Positions 55,679 to 64,000 are shown, counted from the stretch's first letter. The stretch is 64,000 nucleotides of DNA from Nocardia abscessus NBRC 100374 (GCF_000308455.1 NZ_BAFP01000092.1:62001-126000), one strand, 5' to 3'. Program-made: numbers and translations. The notes: generated by a model not told the origin, from the letters alone.

Positions 55679-55924
55679 TTACCGTCCTTGCTGATGCGCG
55701 GACTGGCGGGCCTCGTCGACGTCCGCCTCGGCCCTGGCCTTCTCGGCCGCGGCTTCCTTACCGGCCGCCTCGCGCTGCGATTCCGCCTTGTCCTGCTGCG
55801 CGCGGCCCTCGTCCTTCAGGCCCTCTTTACCGGTCAGGGTACCGGCCGCTTCCTTCACCTTGCCCTTGGCATCTTCGACGACGCCCTCGACGCCTTCCCG
55901 GGCACCGCTTCCATGTTCAGCCAT
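55679..55924 (-). CDS. CsbD-like general stress protein
   Basis: 81 residues. GVVEDAKGKVKEAAGTLTGKEGLKDEGRAQQDKAESQREAAGK is the CsbD signature, followed by a long Ala/Glu/Arg helix; small, hydrophilic and stress-induced in other bacteria under SigB-type control. ATG 55924 with CAGGAGG upstream. A SigF-type site lies 43 bases before the start, matching the usfX-sigF operon in this window. Confidence 0.85.
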   Translation of the reverse strand: MAEHGSGAREGVEGVVEDAKGKVKEAAGTLTGKEGLKDEGRAQQDKAESQREAAGKEAAAEKARAEADVDEARQSAHQQGR

Positions 55925-55966
55925 AACAACCTCCTGGAATATCGGAACAAGCTGACATCTGGTCGC

Positions 55967-55991
55967 ATACCCGGGAGACCGGCCTCGAACC
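55967..55991 (-). promoter_or_regulatory. SigF-type promoter of the CsbD-like gene
   Basis: On the minus strand GGTT (55991-55988), 15 bases, then GGGTAT (55972-55967), which matches the mycobacterial SigF consensus core (GTTT-N15-17-GGGTAT) at every -10 position. It lies 43-67 bases upstream of the start. Confidence 0.6.
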
Positions 55992-56378
55992 GTCCCCGGC
56001 GAGAAAGTTCGGATCCGGGGCTCAGCGCAGCGGGGTGCTCTCGCTCGGACCTTGCGGATCTGCCGTACCCGATGCTCCTGGCTTCTCGCGGCCGTGATCC
56101 GCCCGCCCGGCGGCGTCGAGTCGACCCGCCGCCGCCTCGTTGTCGCGGTGTTCCCGCACCTGGCCATGGATATCGCGATGACGGCGATGCTCGTCGCGAG
56201 TCTGACGTCACGCTGAATCTCGGGCGTCGCCGATCGCCGATAGAAAAGTCCGATCGCACGCAAGATCCGACTCCCGTCTTCTGGCACCGGAGCCCTGTGC
56301 GTGTCTGAATATCCTCTGCCACTTGTGGTTTCGACAGCGACACGATGCGCGGACGCACACGACAACGACCAGGGGAAG

Positions 56379-56663
56379 ATGAGACTGTCCACGAAAAGCC
56401 CGACCGCCGCGGCGCGCGAGTTCGTGTCCGCCTGCCAGACGCTGACCAGCCTGATCGAGCTCGCCGGGCACCCCGCGACCTCCCCGCGCCTGCGGGTGAC
56501 CTTGGCCGAGTACTGCCGCGCGCACGCCACGGCGGATCCCGGGTTGGCGGCGAGCCTGTCCTCGTGGAAGCAGCGCCGGGCTTCCCTGACCCCGAATGAC
56601 CACGAGGCGATCCGCTTCGTCCTCACCCGGGACGGCGCCATCCTGCGTGCGGTCCGCCGCTGA
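56379..56663 (+). CDS. Small hypothetical protein
   Basis: 94 residues: MRLSTKSPTAAAREFVSACQTLTSLIELAGHP ... LAEYCRAHATADPGLAASLSSWKQRRASLT. Mostly helical, soluble, family not recognised. The frame is open from a GTG at 56301, but those first 26 codons are poor in G/C at the third position, unlike the rest; the ATG at 56379 with AGGGGA just before it is the better start. The 377 bases between the CsbD-like start and 56301 contain its promoter but no gene. Confidence 0.5.
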   Translation: MRLSTKSPTAAAREFVSACQTLTSLIELAGHPATSPRLRVTLAEYCRAHATADPGLAASLSSWKQRRASLTPNDHEAIRFVLTRDGAILRAVRR

Positions 56664-56722
56664 TCGCGGCAGAAGCGCGGCCCCAGCCGCTCACAGGTTT
56701 CCCGGCTCGATCGCCGGGCCGA

Positions 56723-57946
56723 TCATGCCTTTTCGTCGGCGCCGCCCGCAGCCGACAATGTGAGCTCCACGGGTTCGCGCGGCTTACCGGGACGGAACAC
56801 GCAGCGGGTACAGGTGTAGATCGTGGGCATGCATTCGTTGCAGTGCACGCAGGCCGAACGGGTGGAGGCGTCGGATCGGATGCGCTGCAGGAGATTCGGC
56901 TCCCGCAGCAGCGCACGGCCCATCGCGACGAACTCGAAGCCTTCCGCCATCGCGAGCCGCATGGTGTCCAGGTTGGTGATGCCGCCGAGCAGAATCAGCG
57001 GCATCGACAGTTCCCGCCGGAAGTGGCGCGCCCGCTCGAGCAGATACGCCTCCCGGTACGGATACTCCTTCAGGAACGCCTTGCCCACCACGCGAAAACC
57101 CCAGCGCGCCGGTACCGGAAGAACGTCGGCGAACGACTTCCGCGGTGCGTCGCCATGGAACAGCAGCATCGGGTTGAGCAGTGAACTACCCGCCGTCAGC
57201 TCCAGCGCGTCCAGCGTGCCGTCGGCTTCCAACCAGGCGGCGACCTGCAGCGACTCGGGCACCGTGAGCCCGCCGCGCACGCCGTCTTCCATGTTCAGCT
57301 TGGCGGTCACCGCCAGACGGCCACCCACGGCTCGGCGCACGGCCGCGGCGATCTCCCGCGCCAACCGTGCCCGGTTGGCCAAGGTGCCGCCGAACCGGTC
57401 TTTGCGGCGGTTCAGTTTGGGACTCAGAAAGGAGCTGACCAGGTAGTTGTGCCCGAAGTGGATCTCGACCGCATCGAAGCCGGCCTGTTCGGCCAGCTTC
57501 GCCGCGTCGGCATGAGCGGCCATGAGTGCGCGGATCCCGTTGTCGTCGGGAGTTTGCATCATGCGCATCGAGAGGGGGCTGAGCATCCGGCTCGGCGCGA
57601 GCGCCGGAGCCCGGTTGGAGGCCGCGTTGGCCACCGGGCCGGCATGACCGATCTGCGCACTCACCGCGGCGCCCTCCCGGTGGACCGCGTCGGTGAGCCG
57701 CCGCAGTCCCGGCACGGCATCCGGGCGCATCCAGATCTGGTGCCGGTCGGTCCGGCCGCCGGGAGCGACCGCGCAGTAGGCCACGGTCGTCATCCCGACG
57801 CCACCGGCGGCGACCTCGCGATGGAACTCGATCAGTTCGTCGGTCACCAGAGCGTCCGGCGTGCGGCCTTCGAATGTCGCGGCTTTGATCACCCGGTTGC
57901 GGAGGGTGATCGGCCCGAGTTGGGCCGGTGCGAATACGTCGTTCAT
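56723..57946 (-). CDS. Old-yellow-enzyme-type NADH:flavin oxidoreductase with Fe-S cysteines
   Basis: 407 residues. A TIM barrel with LGPITLRNRVIKAATFEG, a late substrate-binding HFGHNYLVSSFLSPKLNRRKDRFGG, and FEFVAMGRALLREPNL is typical of OYE/2,4-dienoyl-CoA reductase enzymes. Near the C-terminus CVHCNECMPTIYTC gives Cys spacing for a 4Fe-4S cluster, as in dienoyl-CoA reductases, but the second flavin/NADPH domain is absent. It probably reduces activated C=C bonds. ATG overlaps the TetR stop (ATGA). Confidence 0.87.
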   Translation of the reverse strand: MNDVFAPAQLGPITLRNRVIKAATFEGRTPDALVTDELIEFHREVAAGGVGMTTVAYCAVAPGGRTDRHQIWMRPDAVPGLRRLTDAVHREGAAVSAQIGHAGPVANAASNRAPALAPSRMLSPLSMRMMQTPDDNGIRALMAAHADAAKLAEQAGFDAVEIHFGHNYLVSSFLSPKLNRRKDRFGGTLANRARLAREIAAAVRRAVGGRLAVTAKLNMEDGVRGGLTVPESLQVAAWLEADGTLDALELTAGSSLLNPMLLFHGDAPRKSFADVLPVPARWGFRVVGKAFLKEYPYREAYLLERARHFRRELSMPLILLGGITNLDTMRLAMAEGFEFVAMGRALLREPNLLQRIRSDASTRSACVHCNECMPTIYTCTRCVFRPGKPREPVELTLSAAGGADEKA

Positions 57947-58521
57947 CGTTTCTCTCCTGTCGGCGCGGTCAAGCCGGCCACCACGAAGTCCCGGAGGGTG
58001 GCCACCGCCTCGTGCGACATCTCTCGTTGCTCCGCACTACCGAATCGCATGATGACGAGGTCGAACGCCAACATCCACCGCCGCCGGCTCTCGCGCTCGC
58101 CAACCCCGGGCAAGAGACTCACCCACGAGTCGATCAGGAACCAGGGCTGACGCCATTCGGTCACCTGCCTGCCGAGCACGAATTGCGCCAGTAACCGCAG
58201 GTGCAACCGCCCCATCGGATCGGCCGACAACGCGACGAAGGGCTCGATCACCGCATCGACCACCTCGGTGATCGAGCCGTGCCCGCCGGTGACAGCGGAC
58301 AGCCGGCTCTCCCACACGGGCCCCAGCCGCTCCTCGAGCAGAGCCGCGACAAGGGCGTCCTTCGACCCGAAGTGATAGTGCACCGCCGCCGGATTCGCGT
58401 TGGCCTCGGCGCAGATCCCGCGCACCGACACCTCGTCGTACCGCCCTTCGAGAAGCAGCCGTTCGGCAGCCGTGAGCAGACGATCACGGGTGTTCGTGGA
58501 GTCGGAGACCTGTTTCGGCAT
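57943..58521 (-). CDS. TetR-family regulator
   Basis: 192 residues. RDRLLTAAERLLLEGRYDEVSVRGICAEANANPAAVHYHFGSKDALVAALL is a TetR helix-turn-helix; the rest is a divergent ligand domain. ATG 58521 is chosen; longer frames start within the palindrome upstream. Directly followed and coupled to the OYE gene, so it likely senses that enzyme's substrate and controls both through the 37-bp palindrome. Confidence 0.85.
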   Translation of the reverse strand: MPKQVSDSTNTRDRLLTAAERLLLEGRYDEVSVRGICAEANANPAAVHYHFGSKDALVAALLEERLGPVWESRLSAVTGGHGSITEVVDAVIEPFVALSADPMGRLHLRLLAQFVLGRQVTEWRQPWFLIDSWVSLLPGVGERESRRRWMLAFDLVIMRFGSAEQREMSHEAVATLRDFVVAGLTAPTGEKR

Positions 58522-58541
58522 GCGCTCAGTCAACCACGTTC

Positions 58542-58578
58542 CCATCAATGGTTCAATCATTGATTGAACCATTGATGG
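58542..58578. promoter_or_regulatory. TetR operator: 37-bp perfect palindrome
   Basis: CCATCAATGGTTCAATCA, one central T, then its exact reverse complement: arms 58542-58559 and 58561-58578. It lies 20 bases upstream of the TetR-OYE start. A symmetric site this long points to two overlapping dimer sites for the TetR protein. It also explains why both strands read almost the same peptide here. Confidence 0.8.
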
Positions 58579-58648
58579 TGCTTACGTCGACATCGCCTGT
58601 CGCATCACCCGAGCGCGACAGGCTTCAGGCGCGGCGTGATCACCCGAG

Positions 58649-59656
58649 TCAGGAGTTGCCCGCGATGATCACTTCGGGGATGCCGGTGCCCAACGGGACC
58701 TCCCGGCACACCGGTGCCGGGCTGCCCGGATCGAGCACGGTGAGCAGCAACTCCTGCACGAACGGGTCGTACACCATGTGGAAGTGCCCGGTGAGATCGA
58801 CGGCACACAGGTCCTGCAGGGCGATGTTCCGCGCGCCCGGCCCGCGCAGCGCGATGTTCTCGAACGGCTGGATCATCTCGTCGACCCGGCTGCCGATGGT
58901 CACGTACCGCACGCCGGGCACCGTGTCGCCGCCCGCGTTGAGGTCCAGCATGATCGGCGACCCCTCGGCCTGCTGCACCGCGGCGAGCGAGGTCACCGCG
59001 GCGAATGCCTGCAGGGCGCCGGGGATCGCCTGGGCGACCGGCACCAGCCCGTACATCACACCCCCGTAAGTGGGCGAAGCGAGGCCGACCCACTGGTCGA
59101 CCTTGGGCGCACCGCCCAGCTTGTTGACGTAGTACCGGGTCACGTTGGCACCCTGCGAGAACCCGACCAGGTCGACCTTGTCCGCCCGGGTCGCCGCGAG
59201 CACCTGATCGACGAACGCGCCGACCTGGTAGGCGCTGAGCACCAGATCCTCGGTACCGTAGCTCTGCGCGCCGGGCTTGCCGCCGTAGTTCAGCGCGAAA
59301 ACGCAGAATCCGGCCGCGGTCAGCCGCGGCGCGATCCCCGACCAGTCGGAATAGGCCGAGGAATCGGTCCCGTGCGCGAGCACGACCGGATGGGGATGCG
59401 CGGCGCTCGGCACGCAGGTGAAATCATTGGTCCCGCCCGGAACCGCGTTCGGGTGGCTCTTCTGATACCACGCCGCGGCCAGGTGATCGGGTTGCGGCGG
59501 CGCGGCGTACATCGGCACGTCGGGCGGCCGGAAGTCGACGGGCTCGGCCGAGACCACGCCCGAGCCCAGCGCGGTGGCGCCGGCGACCACGATGGCCAGC
59601 ACAGCGCCACGCAAGTGTGAAATACCCCAGGCTCCCGACCCAGTCGACTGTCGCAT
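58649..59656 (-). CDS. Secreted lipase/esterase (class 2, EstA/LipA-like)
   Basis: 335 residues. A Sec signal (hydrophobic 16-36, cleavage after VSA near 37) leads to a PHPVVLAHGTDSSAYSDW oxyanion region and GFSQGAN with Ser167. Catalytic Asp and His are in NAGGDTVPG and the DLTGHFHMVYD segment. Cys81, 118, and later Cys likely pair outside the cell. It resembles actinobacterial triacylglycerol lipases. Together with the other hydrolases it gives the region a lipid-degrading character. Confidence 0.85.
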   Translation of the reverse strand: MRQSTGSGAWGISHLRGAVLAIVVAGATALGSGVVSAEPVDFRPPDVPMYAAPPQPDHLAAAWYQKSHPNAVPGGTNDFTCVPSAAHPHPVVLAHGTDSSAYSDWSGIAPRLTAAGFCVFALNYGGKPGAQSYGTEDLVLSAYQVGAFVDQVLAATRADKVDLVGFSQGANVTRYYVNKLGGAPKVDQWVGLASPTYGGVMYGLVPVAQAIPGALQAFAAVTSLAAVQQAEGSPIMLDLNAGGDTVPGVRYVTIGSRVDEMIQPFENIALRGPGARNIALQDLCAVDLTGHFHMVYDPFVQELLLTVLDPGSPAPVCREVPLGTGIPEVIIAGNS

Positions 59657-59716
59657 ATCACAATGATCGCTCCGATCGGCTCGAAATGCCCGCGCTATCG
59701 GGGTGTTTCGCCTCCC

Positions 59717-60370
59717 CTACTTCTCGGGGGTCTCATCCTCGGCGAGGATGCGGTAAAGGGACTTGCGGGTCTCGGTGAGCAACTCCGCCGCACGCGCCGC
59801 CTGCTGCGGGGTGCCCGCCGCCGCGACCTGAGCGACCGCGCCCATCAACTGCCCGACGAGTCCGCGCAGATCCATCGCCTGCGCCCCGACATCCTGCTGT
59901 ACGTCCGCCCACGGATCGCCCAGCTCGTCCCGGTGCGCCGTGACGTACTCGGTGCCGGTCTCGGTGAGCTTCGCGGTTTTGCGTCCGGCTACCTTCTCGA
60001 TGAGGACCAGACCCTCGTCCTCCAGCTGCGCCAGCGCCGGGTAGATCGACCCCGGGCTCGGCCGCCAGATGTCGTCGCTGCGTTCCCGGATCTGCTGGAT
60101 CAGTTCGTATCCGTGCATGGGCCGCTCGGTGAGCAGCAGCAGCACGGCCGCCCGGACGTCGCCGCGCCTGCCACGGCCGCCCCGGCCGCGTCCGCGACCG
60201 AAGTGCGGGCCGAAGCCGGGTCCGAAACCGGGGCCGAAGCCCGGCCCGAATTCCGGACCGAAGCCGTGACGTCCGCCCCGGCGGAAGCGCAGCCCCCGTT
60301 CGAAGCCCTCGTGACCGGGCTGTGGTCCACGACCACGCCGGCCGAATTCTCGTTCTTCTCGGTGTTCCAT
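59717..60370 (-). CDS. PadR-family regulator with Gly/Phe/Pro-rich N-terminal repeats
   Basis: 217 residues. Residues about 38-70 are a repetitive FGPGFGPGFGP, then GRGRGRGGRGRRG; from about 72 the PadR winged helix (RAAVLLLLTERPMHGYELIQQIRERSDDIWRPSPGSIYPALAQLEDEGLV) and the coiled-coil tail. The Gly-rich lead is unusual but seen in some actinobacterial PadR proteins. ATG 60370 after GGGAGGC; a GTG at 60403 is possible. Target unclear. Confidence 0.85.
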   Translation of the reverse strand: MEHREEREFGRRGRGPQPGHEGFERGLRFRRGGRHGFGPEFGPGFGPGFGPGFGPHFGRGRGRGGRGRRGDVRAAVLLLLTERPMHGYELIQQIRERSDDIWRPSPGSIYPALAQLEDEGLVLIEKVAGRKTAKLTETGTEYVTAHRDELGDPWADVQQDVGAQAMDLRGLVGQLMGAVAQVAAAGTPQQAARAAELLTETRKSLYRILAEDETPEK

Positions 60371-60404
60371 CTCAGCCTCCCAAGGCTCTCGTGTTCTATT
60401 CACA

Positions 60405-60423
60405 TTATCGACGATATATCGTC
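60405..60423. promoter_or_regulatory. Candidate PadR operator
   Basis: GACGATATATCGTC (60410-60423), a perfect 14-bp palindrome, extended on the left by TTATC; 40 bases upstream of the PadR start. PadR proteins in actinobacteria commonly bind ATAT-type palindromes of this kind and repress themselves. Confidence 0.6.
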
Positions 60424-60473
60424 AATGCATCTAATGCAAGGCCCGGTTCGGCGGTCCGGACCCACGGGGGAGA

Positions 60474-61052
60474 TCAGCTCGCCAGCGAGTCGATCCAGCG
60501 TGCCAGCCTCGCACCCTCGGCGACCATGAGCTCTGGATCGCGAAAAGTGTTGGTGAGCAACGAGATTCCCTGATACGCAGCAACGTAGGCGACCGCGAGT
60601 TCCCGGGCGTCGGCACGTCCCATCGCAGCGAACTGCCGTTCGGCCCAGTTCACCAGAACGCGCATCACATCGGCGGCCGCGGTGTCCAACCCGTCACCTC
60701 GCTTGTCCAGTTCCGAGGACAAGGTGCCGAACGGGCAGCCGTAACGCACGGTCTGGTCGCGGTCGGCGACCCACCCGGCGATGAGCGCCTTCAGTCGCTG
60801 CGCGGGCGTCTCGTGCCGGTCGCTCGCCATGATCACCGCCTCGAGGATGCGCGCGTGCGAGCCGATCGCCGCCTCGATGAGCTGGTCTTTCGTCTTGAAG
60901 TAGTAGTAGACGTTGCCGACCGGAACGTCTGCGGCACGAGCGATGTCGGCAATCGTCGTCTTCTCCACGCCCTGTTGGTAGAACACCCGCACGGCGGCTT
61001 CGATCAACCGCTCCCGTTTGCCCGCCTTGGTCCCCGCCTCTGAGTCAGTCAC
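60474..61052 (-). CDS. TetR-family regulator
   Basis: 192 residues. GKRERLIEAAVRVFYQQGVEKTTIADIARAADVPVGNVYYYFKTKDQLIEAAI is a clean TetR helix-turn-helix; the ligand domain includes YGCPFGTLSSELDKRGDG as in TetR_C_33-type proteins. GTG 61052 is 28 bases from paired repeats; a 61082 start is possible. Divergent from the NmrA-like SDR gene, its probable target. Confidence 0.85.
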   Translation of the reverse strand: MTDSEAGTKAGKRERLIEAAVRVFYQQGVEKTTIADIARAADVPVGNVYYYFKTKDQLIEAAIGSHARILEAVIMASDRHETPAQRLKALIAGWVADRDQTVRYGCPFGTLSSELDKRGDGLDTAAADVMRVLVNWAERQFAAMGRADARELAVAYVAAYQGISLLTNTFRDPELMVAEGARLARWIDSLAS

Positions 61053-61096
61053 ACAACTAACTGTAGACAGCGGACCCACCAACGGCTAGATTCTAT

Positions 61097-61112
61097 TTAG
61101 TCAGCCAACTAA
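61097..61112. promoter_or_regulatory. Candidate TetR operator beside the NmrA-like gene
   Basis: TTAGT-N6-ACTAA inverted repeat, 13 bases before the NmrA-like start. The motif CAACTAACTG occurs twice in the same direction (61054-61063 and 61106-61115), one copy at each end of the divergent promoter region, so the TetR protein may bind both. Confidence 0.5.
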
Positions 61113-61125
61113 CTGAGGAGCACCA

Positions 61126-61968
61126 ATGATCGTGGTCACCGGAGCCACCGGAAATATCGGCGCACCGCTCGTGCGCTTGCTGGCGGACGCCGGCGAGGAG
61201 GTGACGGCTGTCGCCCGGCATGCGGATCTCTCCTTGCCCGAGCGAGTCCGATCGGTCCGGGCCGATCTGGGCGAGCCCGAAAGCCTCTCCCCCGCCTTCG
61301 CGGGCGCCGACACGCTGTTTCTCTTGATCACCGGCGAGCAGTTGGTGGCGGGCCCGGAACCCGAGCGGGTACTGAAGACCGCGGCCGCGGGGGGCATACG
61401 CCGAGTGGTCTTCGTGTCCTCGCAAGGCGTGGCAACGCGCCCCGACGCGGCGGGCTACGCCCGGCTCATCGCCTACGAGCTGGCGATCAGGGACTCCGGG
61501 CTGGGCTGGACCTTCCTTCGGCCTGCCGGTTTCTTCTCCAACACCTACGCGTGGACGGAGTCGGTGCGCACGCAGCGTACGGTCGCCGCGCCGTTCGGCG
61601 ACATCGGTCTCCCCTCGATCGATCCGGCCGACATCGCCGCCGTCGCGGCGACCGCGTTGCGCGACGACCGGCACGCCGGACAGGTCTACACCCTGACCGG
61701 TCCCGAACTCGCCACGCCACGAGCGCAAGCCCAGGCACTCGGCACGGCACTCGGCGAGCCGCTGCGATTCGTGGAACTGACTCGGGCACAAGCCCATTCG
61801 GCGATGACCCAGTTCATGCCCGAGCCGGTGGTCGAGCATACGCTGACCATCCTCGGCGAGCCGACACCCGCCGAACAGCTGATCAGCCCCGATGTGCCCC
61901 GCGTACTCGGGCGGCCCGCCACGAAGTACGCCGATTGGGCCGTCCGCAATCGAGCGGCCTTCGCCTGA
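61126..61968 (+). CDS. NmrA-like NAD(P)-binding SDR protein
   Basis: 280 residues. VTGATGNIGAPLVRLL (3-18) is the NAD(P)-binding loop of atypical extended SDRs; FVSSQGVATR, FLRPAGFFSNTYAW and the absence of a YxxxK pair mark the NmrA/HSCARG-type group. Many such proteins act as quinone reductases or redox sensors. ATG 61126 after GAGGAG. Probably repressed by the divergent TetR protein. 198 bases without a gene precede the priA stop. Confidence 0.82.
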   Translation: MIVVTGATGNIGAPLVRLLADAGEEVTAVARHADLSLPERVRSVRADLGEPESLSPAFAGADTLFLLITGEQLVAGPEPERVLKTAAAGGIRRVVFVSSQGVATRPDAAGYARLIAYELAIRDSGLGWTFLRPAGFFSNTYAWTESVRTQRTVAAPFGDIGLPSIDPADIAAVAATALRDDRHAGQVYTLTGPELATPRAQAQALGTALGEPLRFVELTRAQAHSAMTQFMPEPVVEHTLTILGEPTPAEQLISPDVPRVLGRPATKYADWAVRNRAAFA

Positions 61969-62166
61969 CACTCGCGAGAGCGCCGGACCGCGGGTGGAGT
62001 GGTCGGCGATTTCATCGTCTCCCGGTGGCATCGACAGCCGCCGACAGTGGCACGCTATCCACCCGTGAGCGGCCACCGACCCGCTCGTCGGCGAACCGCG
62101 GCCGGAACGGTACTCGCCTTCTCGGCGAGAGTGCACCATCGAAGCTCGCGCGTCCCGCCGGGCCTG

Positions 62167-64000
62167 TCAGCCGATGTCGACCGGGTCGATCTGGACGCGA
62201 AGCGGGGCATCGGAGCGGTGTGTGCTGCGGACCGCTTGGGCCGCGCGCAGGGCACGGGCGAGCGCCGCTCCGGAGCGGCGCTCGACCCGCAGCAGCAGAC
62301 GTTCGACTTCGGCGGGCGAATCCCCGGAGGAGAACGGCTTGCGGGCGCCGTCGGGCAGCGGCACCGGTCCGAGGCGGTCGACGGTATCGGGCAGGTCCGC
62401 CGCCGAGAGCAGTTCGGCGATGGTGTCGGCGGTGCCGTCGATCGCGGCGAGGCGGACCGCGGGCGGGAACCCGACCTCGGCGCGAGCCGCCACCTCGGCA
62501 CGCGCCGCGCCCACCGGATCCCACCGGACCAGCGCCTGCACGGTGGGAATCGACGGCTCGGCCACCACGATGACCTGGCCGTGCGCACGGACCAGTGCCG
62601 CGGCCGCCATCCAGCGGCGCAGCGCGTCCTCGGCGGCCCGCAGGTCGGCACGACCGAGCAGCGCCCAGCCGTCGAGCAATAGCGCGACGCCGTAGCCGCC
62701 GGGAACCACAGGTTCGGCGCCGACCGTGGAGACGACCACTTGGGGGCCCGGCTCCACGGTGTCGAGCACCGCGCCGCCGCCGGAACCACGGATCGGTACG
62801 CCGGGGAAGGCGCGCCCCAGCTCCTCCGCCGTGCGCGCCGCACCGATCACCACGGCACGCAGCGCGCGCGACCCACAGGTGGTGCAGCGGAACGCGGCTT
62901 CGGTGATCCCGCACCAGCGACAAGCGGGACTCTGCGCTGCCGCGCCGGATTCGGTGGCCGATCCTCGCGATCCGTGGGCTTCCGGCAGCGCGAGAGGTCC
63001 GTTGCAGTGCCTGCATCGGGCCGGAGTGCGGCATTTCCCGCAAGCCAGCGCGGGAATGTAGCCGCGGCGCGGCACCTGCACCAGTACCGGCGCCCCCTCT
63101 TTCAGGGCGGCACGAGCGGCAGCGAAGGCGACGCCGGGAATCCGCACGGCGCGCGCGACCGGATCCCGTTCCAGGGCGATGTCGCTGTCGCCGGGGGCAC
63201 TGATCCGGGGCGCGGCCTTGCGCAGTACGGCGCGGTCGGCCACCAGGTCGTGCGCCCAGCCGGAATCGACCACGGCCTGGATCTCGGCGGTGCGCGCGAA
63301 GCCGGCCGCGACGAACGCCGCGCCCGTCTCGTGGGCACGCAACATCGCGACCTCACGGGTGTGCGGATACGGTGCGCGGGGTTCGGCGTAGGTGTCGTCG
63401 CCGTCGTCCCAGAGCGCGATCAGGCCGAGATTCACCGCCGGGGCGAACACCGCGCTGCGCGTGCCGACCACCACCCGCGCCGATCCGCGCAGCACCGCGA
63501 GCCAGCGGCGGTATCTGGCGGCGGGCCCCAGACCGGCGGCGAGTCCGACGGCCGAGTCCCCTACCAGCCGTACACATTCCGCCAGTACCCGGTCGAGATC
63601 GCGTTGGTCGGGCACCATGAGGATCGCGCTGCGCCCTTGCCCGGCCACCACGGCAGCGAGTTCGGCCAACCGCCGGGGCCAGTCCTCGCCGGGCAGTGCC
63701 TGCCAGGCCGCGCGAGCCCCCTTCCCCTGTGCGAGCGCACCGACGAAGGCCGCGCCGTGCACATAGCGCTCCCAGGCAGCGATATCCACGTCCAGGGCTG
63801 AAAGTTCCTGCGGAACCGGCGAGTCGCCACCGGCCGCCCGGTCCGCGGCGGCGTCCGCCTCCTGCTCGTTGTCGATTCGTTCGCCGACCGGGCGTGCTTC
63901 CCCCGGCTCCGAGGGCAACCCGGCATCGGGCTCGTCGCGGCCCGATTCCGAAGTGTGCGGCTGCCCGTTCGCCCGGCTCGCAGCACTCGGTTCCCTCGCT
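62167..64000 (-). CDS. priA: Primosomal protein PriA (C-terminal part; start beyond window)
   Basis: At least 583 codons; the frame stays open to the window edge, and the TTG at 63918 is not a convincing start. Seen: PGVAFAAARAALKEGAPVLVQVPRRGYIP and the eight-Cys zinc region (CGKCRTPARCRHC, CRWCGITEAAFRCTTCG). The Walker A site is not visible, and the DEAH region reads WDDGDD: actinobacterial PriA is known to lack helicase motifs and is thought to load the primosome without unwinding. The tail RVQIDPVDIG is typical. It restarts stalled replication forks. Confidence 0.9.
   Translation of the reverse strand, partial: AREPSAASRANGQPHTSESGRDEPDAGLPSEPGEARPVGERIDNEQEADAAADRAAGGDSPVPQELSALDVDIAAWERYVHGAAFVGALAQGKGARAAWQALPGEDWPRRLAELAAVVAGQGRSAILMVPDQRDLDRVLAECVRLVGDSAVGLAAGLGPAARYRRWLAVLRGSARVVVGTRSAVFAPAVNLGLIALWDDGDDTYAEPRAPYPHTREVAMLRAHETGAAFVAAGFARTAEIQAVVDSGWAHDLVADRAVLRKAAPRISAPGDSDIALERDPVARAVRIPGVAFAAARAALKEGAPVLVQVPRRGYIPALACGKCRTPARCRHCNGPLALPEAHGSRGSATESGAAAQSPACRWCGITEAAFRCTTCGSRALRAVVIGAARTAEELGRAFPGVPIRGSGGGAVLDTVEPGPQVVVSTVGAEPVVPGGYGVALLLDGWALLGRADLRAAEDALRRWMAAAALVRAHGQVIVVAEPSIPTVQALVRWDPVGAARAEVAARAEVGFPPAVRLAAIDGTADTIAELLSAADLPDTVDRLGPVPLPDGARKPFSSGDSPAEVERLLLRVERRSGAALARALRAAQAVRSTHRSDAPLRVQIDPVDIG

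Overview
This 64 kb window is high-GC actinobacterial chromosome, most likely Nocardia or a close relative. Its backbone is a gene order I know from mycobacteria and Nocardia, read mostly on the minus strand: priA ... def-fmt-rsmB-rpe-ribE-ribBA-ribH-PH protein-uvrC-rapZ-yvcK-whiA-gap-pgk-tpiA-secG. Other pointers are a usfX/sigF pair, a PriA without a visible Walker A motif, many GTG starts, and a small protein family (27.2 kb) that I recall as common in Nocardia. The genus call is inference from memory, not from a search.

Layout. 0-9 kb: end of a TPP-dependent dehydrogenase gene, an AHSA1-type protein, an epoxide-hydrolase-like enzyme divergent from an SDR, a LysR regulator divergent from an MFS transporter, secG, and an EamA/MFS exporter pair. 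9-33.3 kb: two lipoproteins, the glycolytic operon gap-pgk-tpiA with a clear terminator, the overlapping rapZ-yvcK-whiA set behind uvrC, gamma-glutamyltranspeptidase, the riboflavin genes ribE, ribBA and ribH (no ribD seen), the usfX-sigF stress module, and rpe, rsmB, fmt and def.

33.3-62.1 kb: an accessory stretch of about 29 kb lies between def and priA, which I remember as close neighbours in related genomes. It holds an ECF41/SigJ-like sigma factor with an oxidoreductase, a cysteine-less carboxymuconolactone-decarboxylase-like protein, a DoxX-like protein and a serine hydrolase; an HxlR/DoxX pair; three beta-lactamase-fold serine hydrolases, one with an apparent frameshift in its signal peptide and one fused to another domain; an ANTAR gene divergent from a MerR gene that has a long, hairpin-rich leader; a MazEF-like toxin-antitoxin pair; lipid enzymes (acyl-CoA synthetase, acyl-CoA dehydrogenase, esterases, an old-yellow-enzyme reductase); several regulators with visible palindromic operators (XRE-TetR, TetR, PadR, TetR); and a pair of tiny paralogous proteins resembling stand-alone subtilase propeptides. 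62.2 kb to the end: the 3' part of priA.

The strongest candidates for something undescribed are the five-hairpin leader upstream of the MerR gene (44.55-44.88 kb) and the two small propeptide-like proteins at 45.4 and 55.4 kb. Sequence-similarity statements rest on memory of families and on motifs read by eye.
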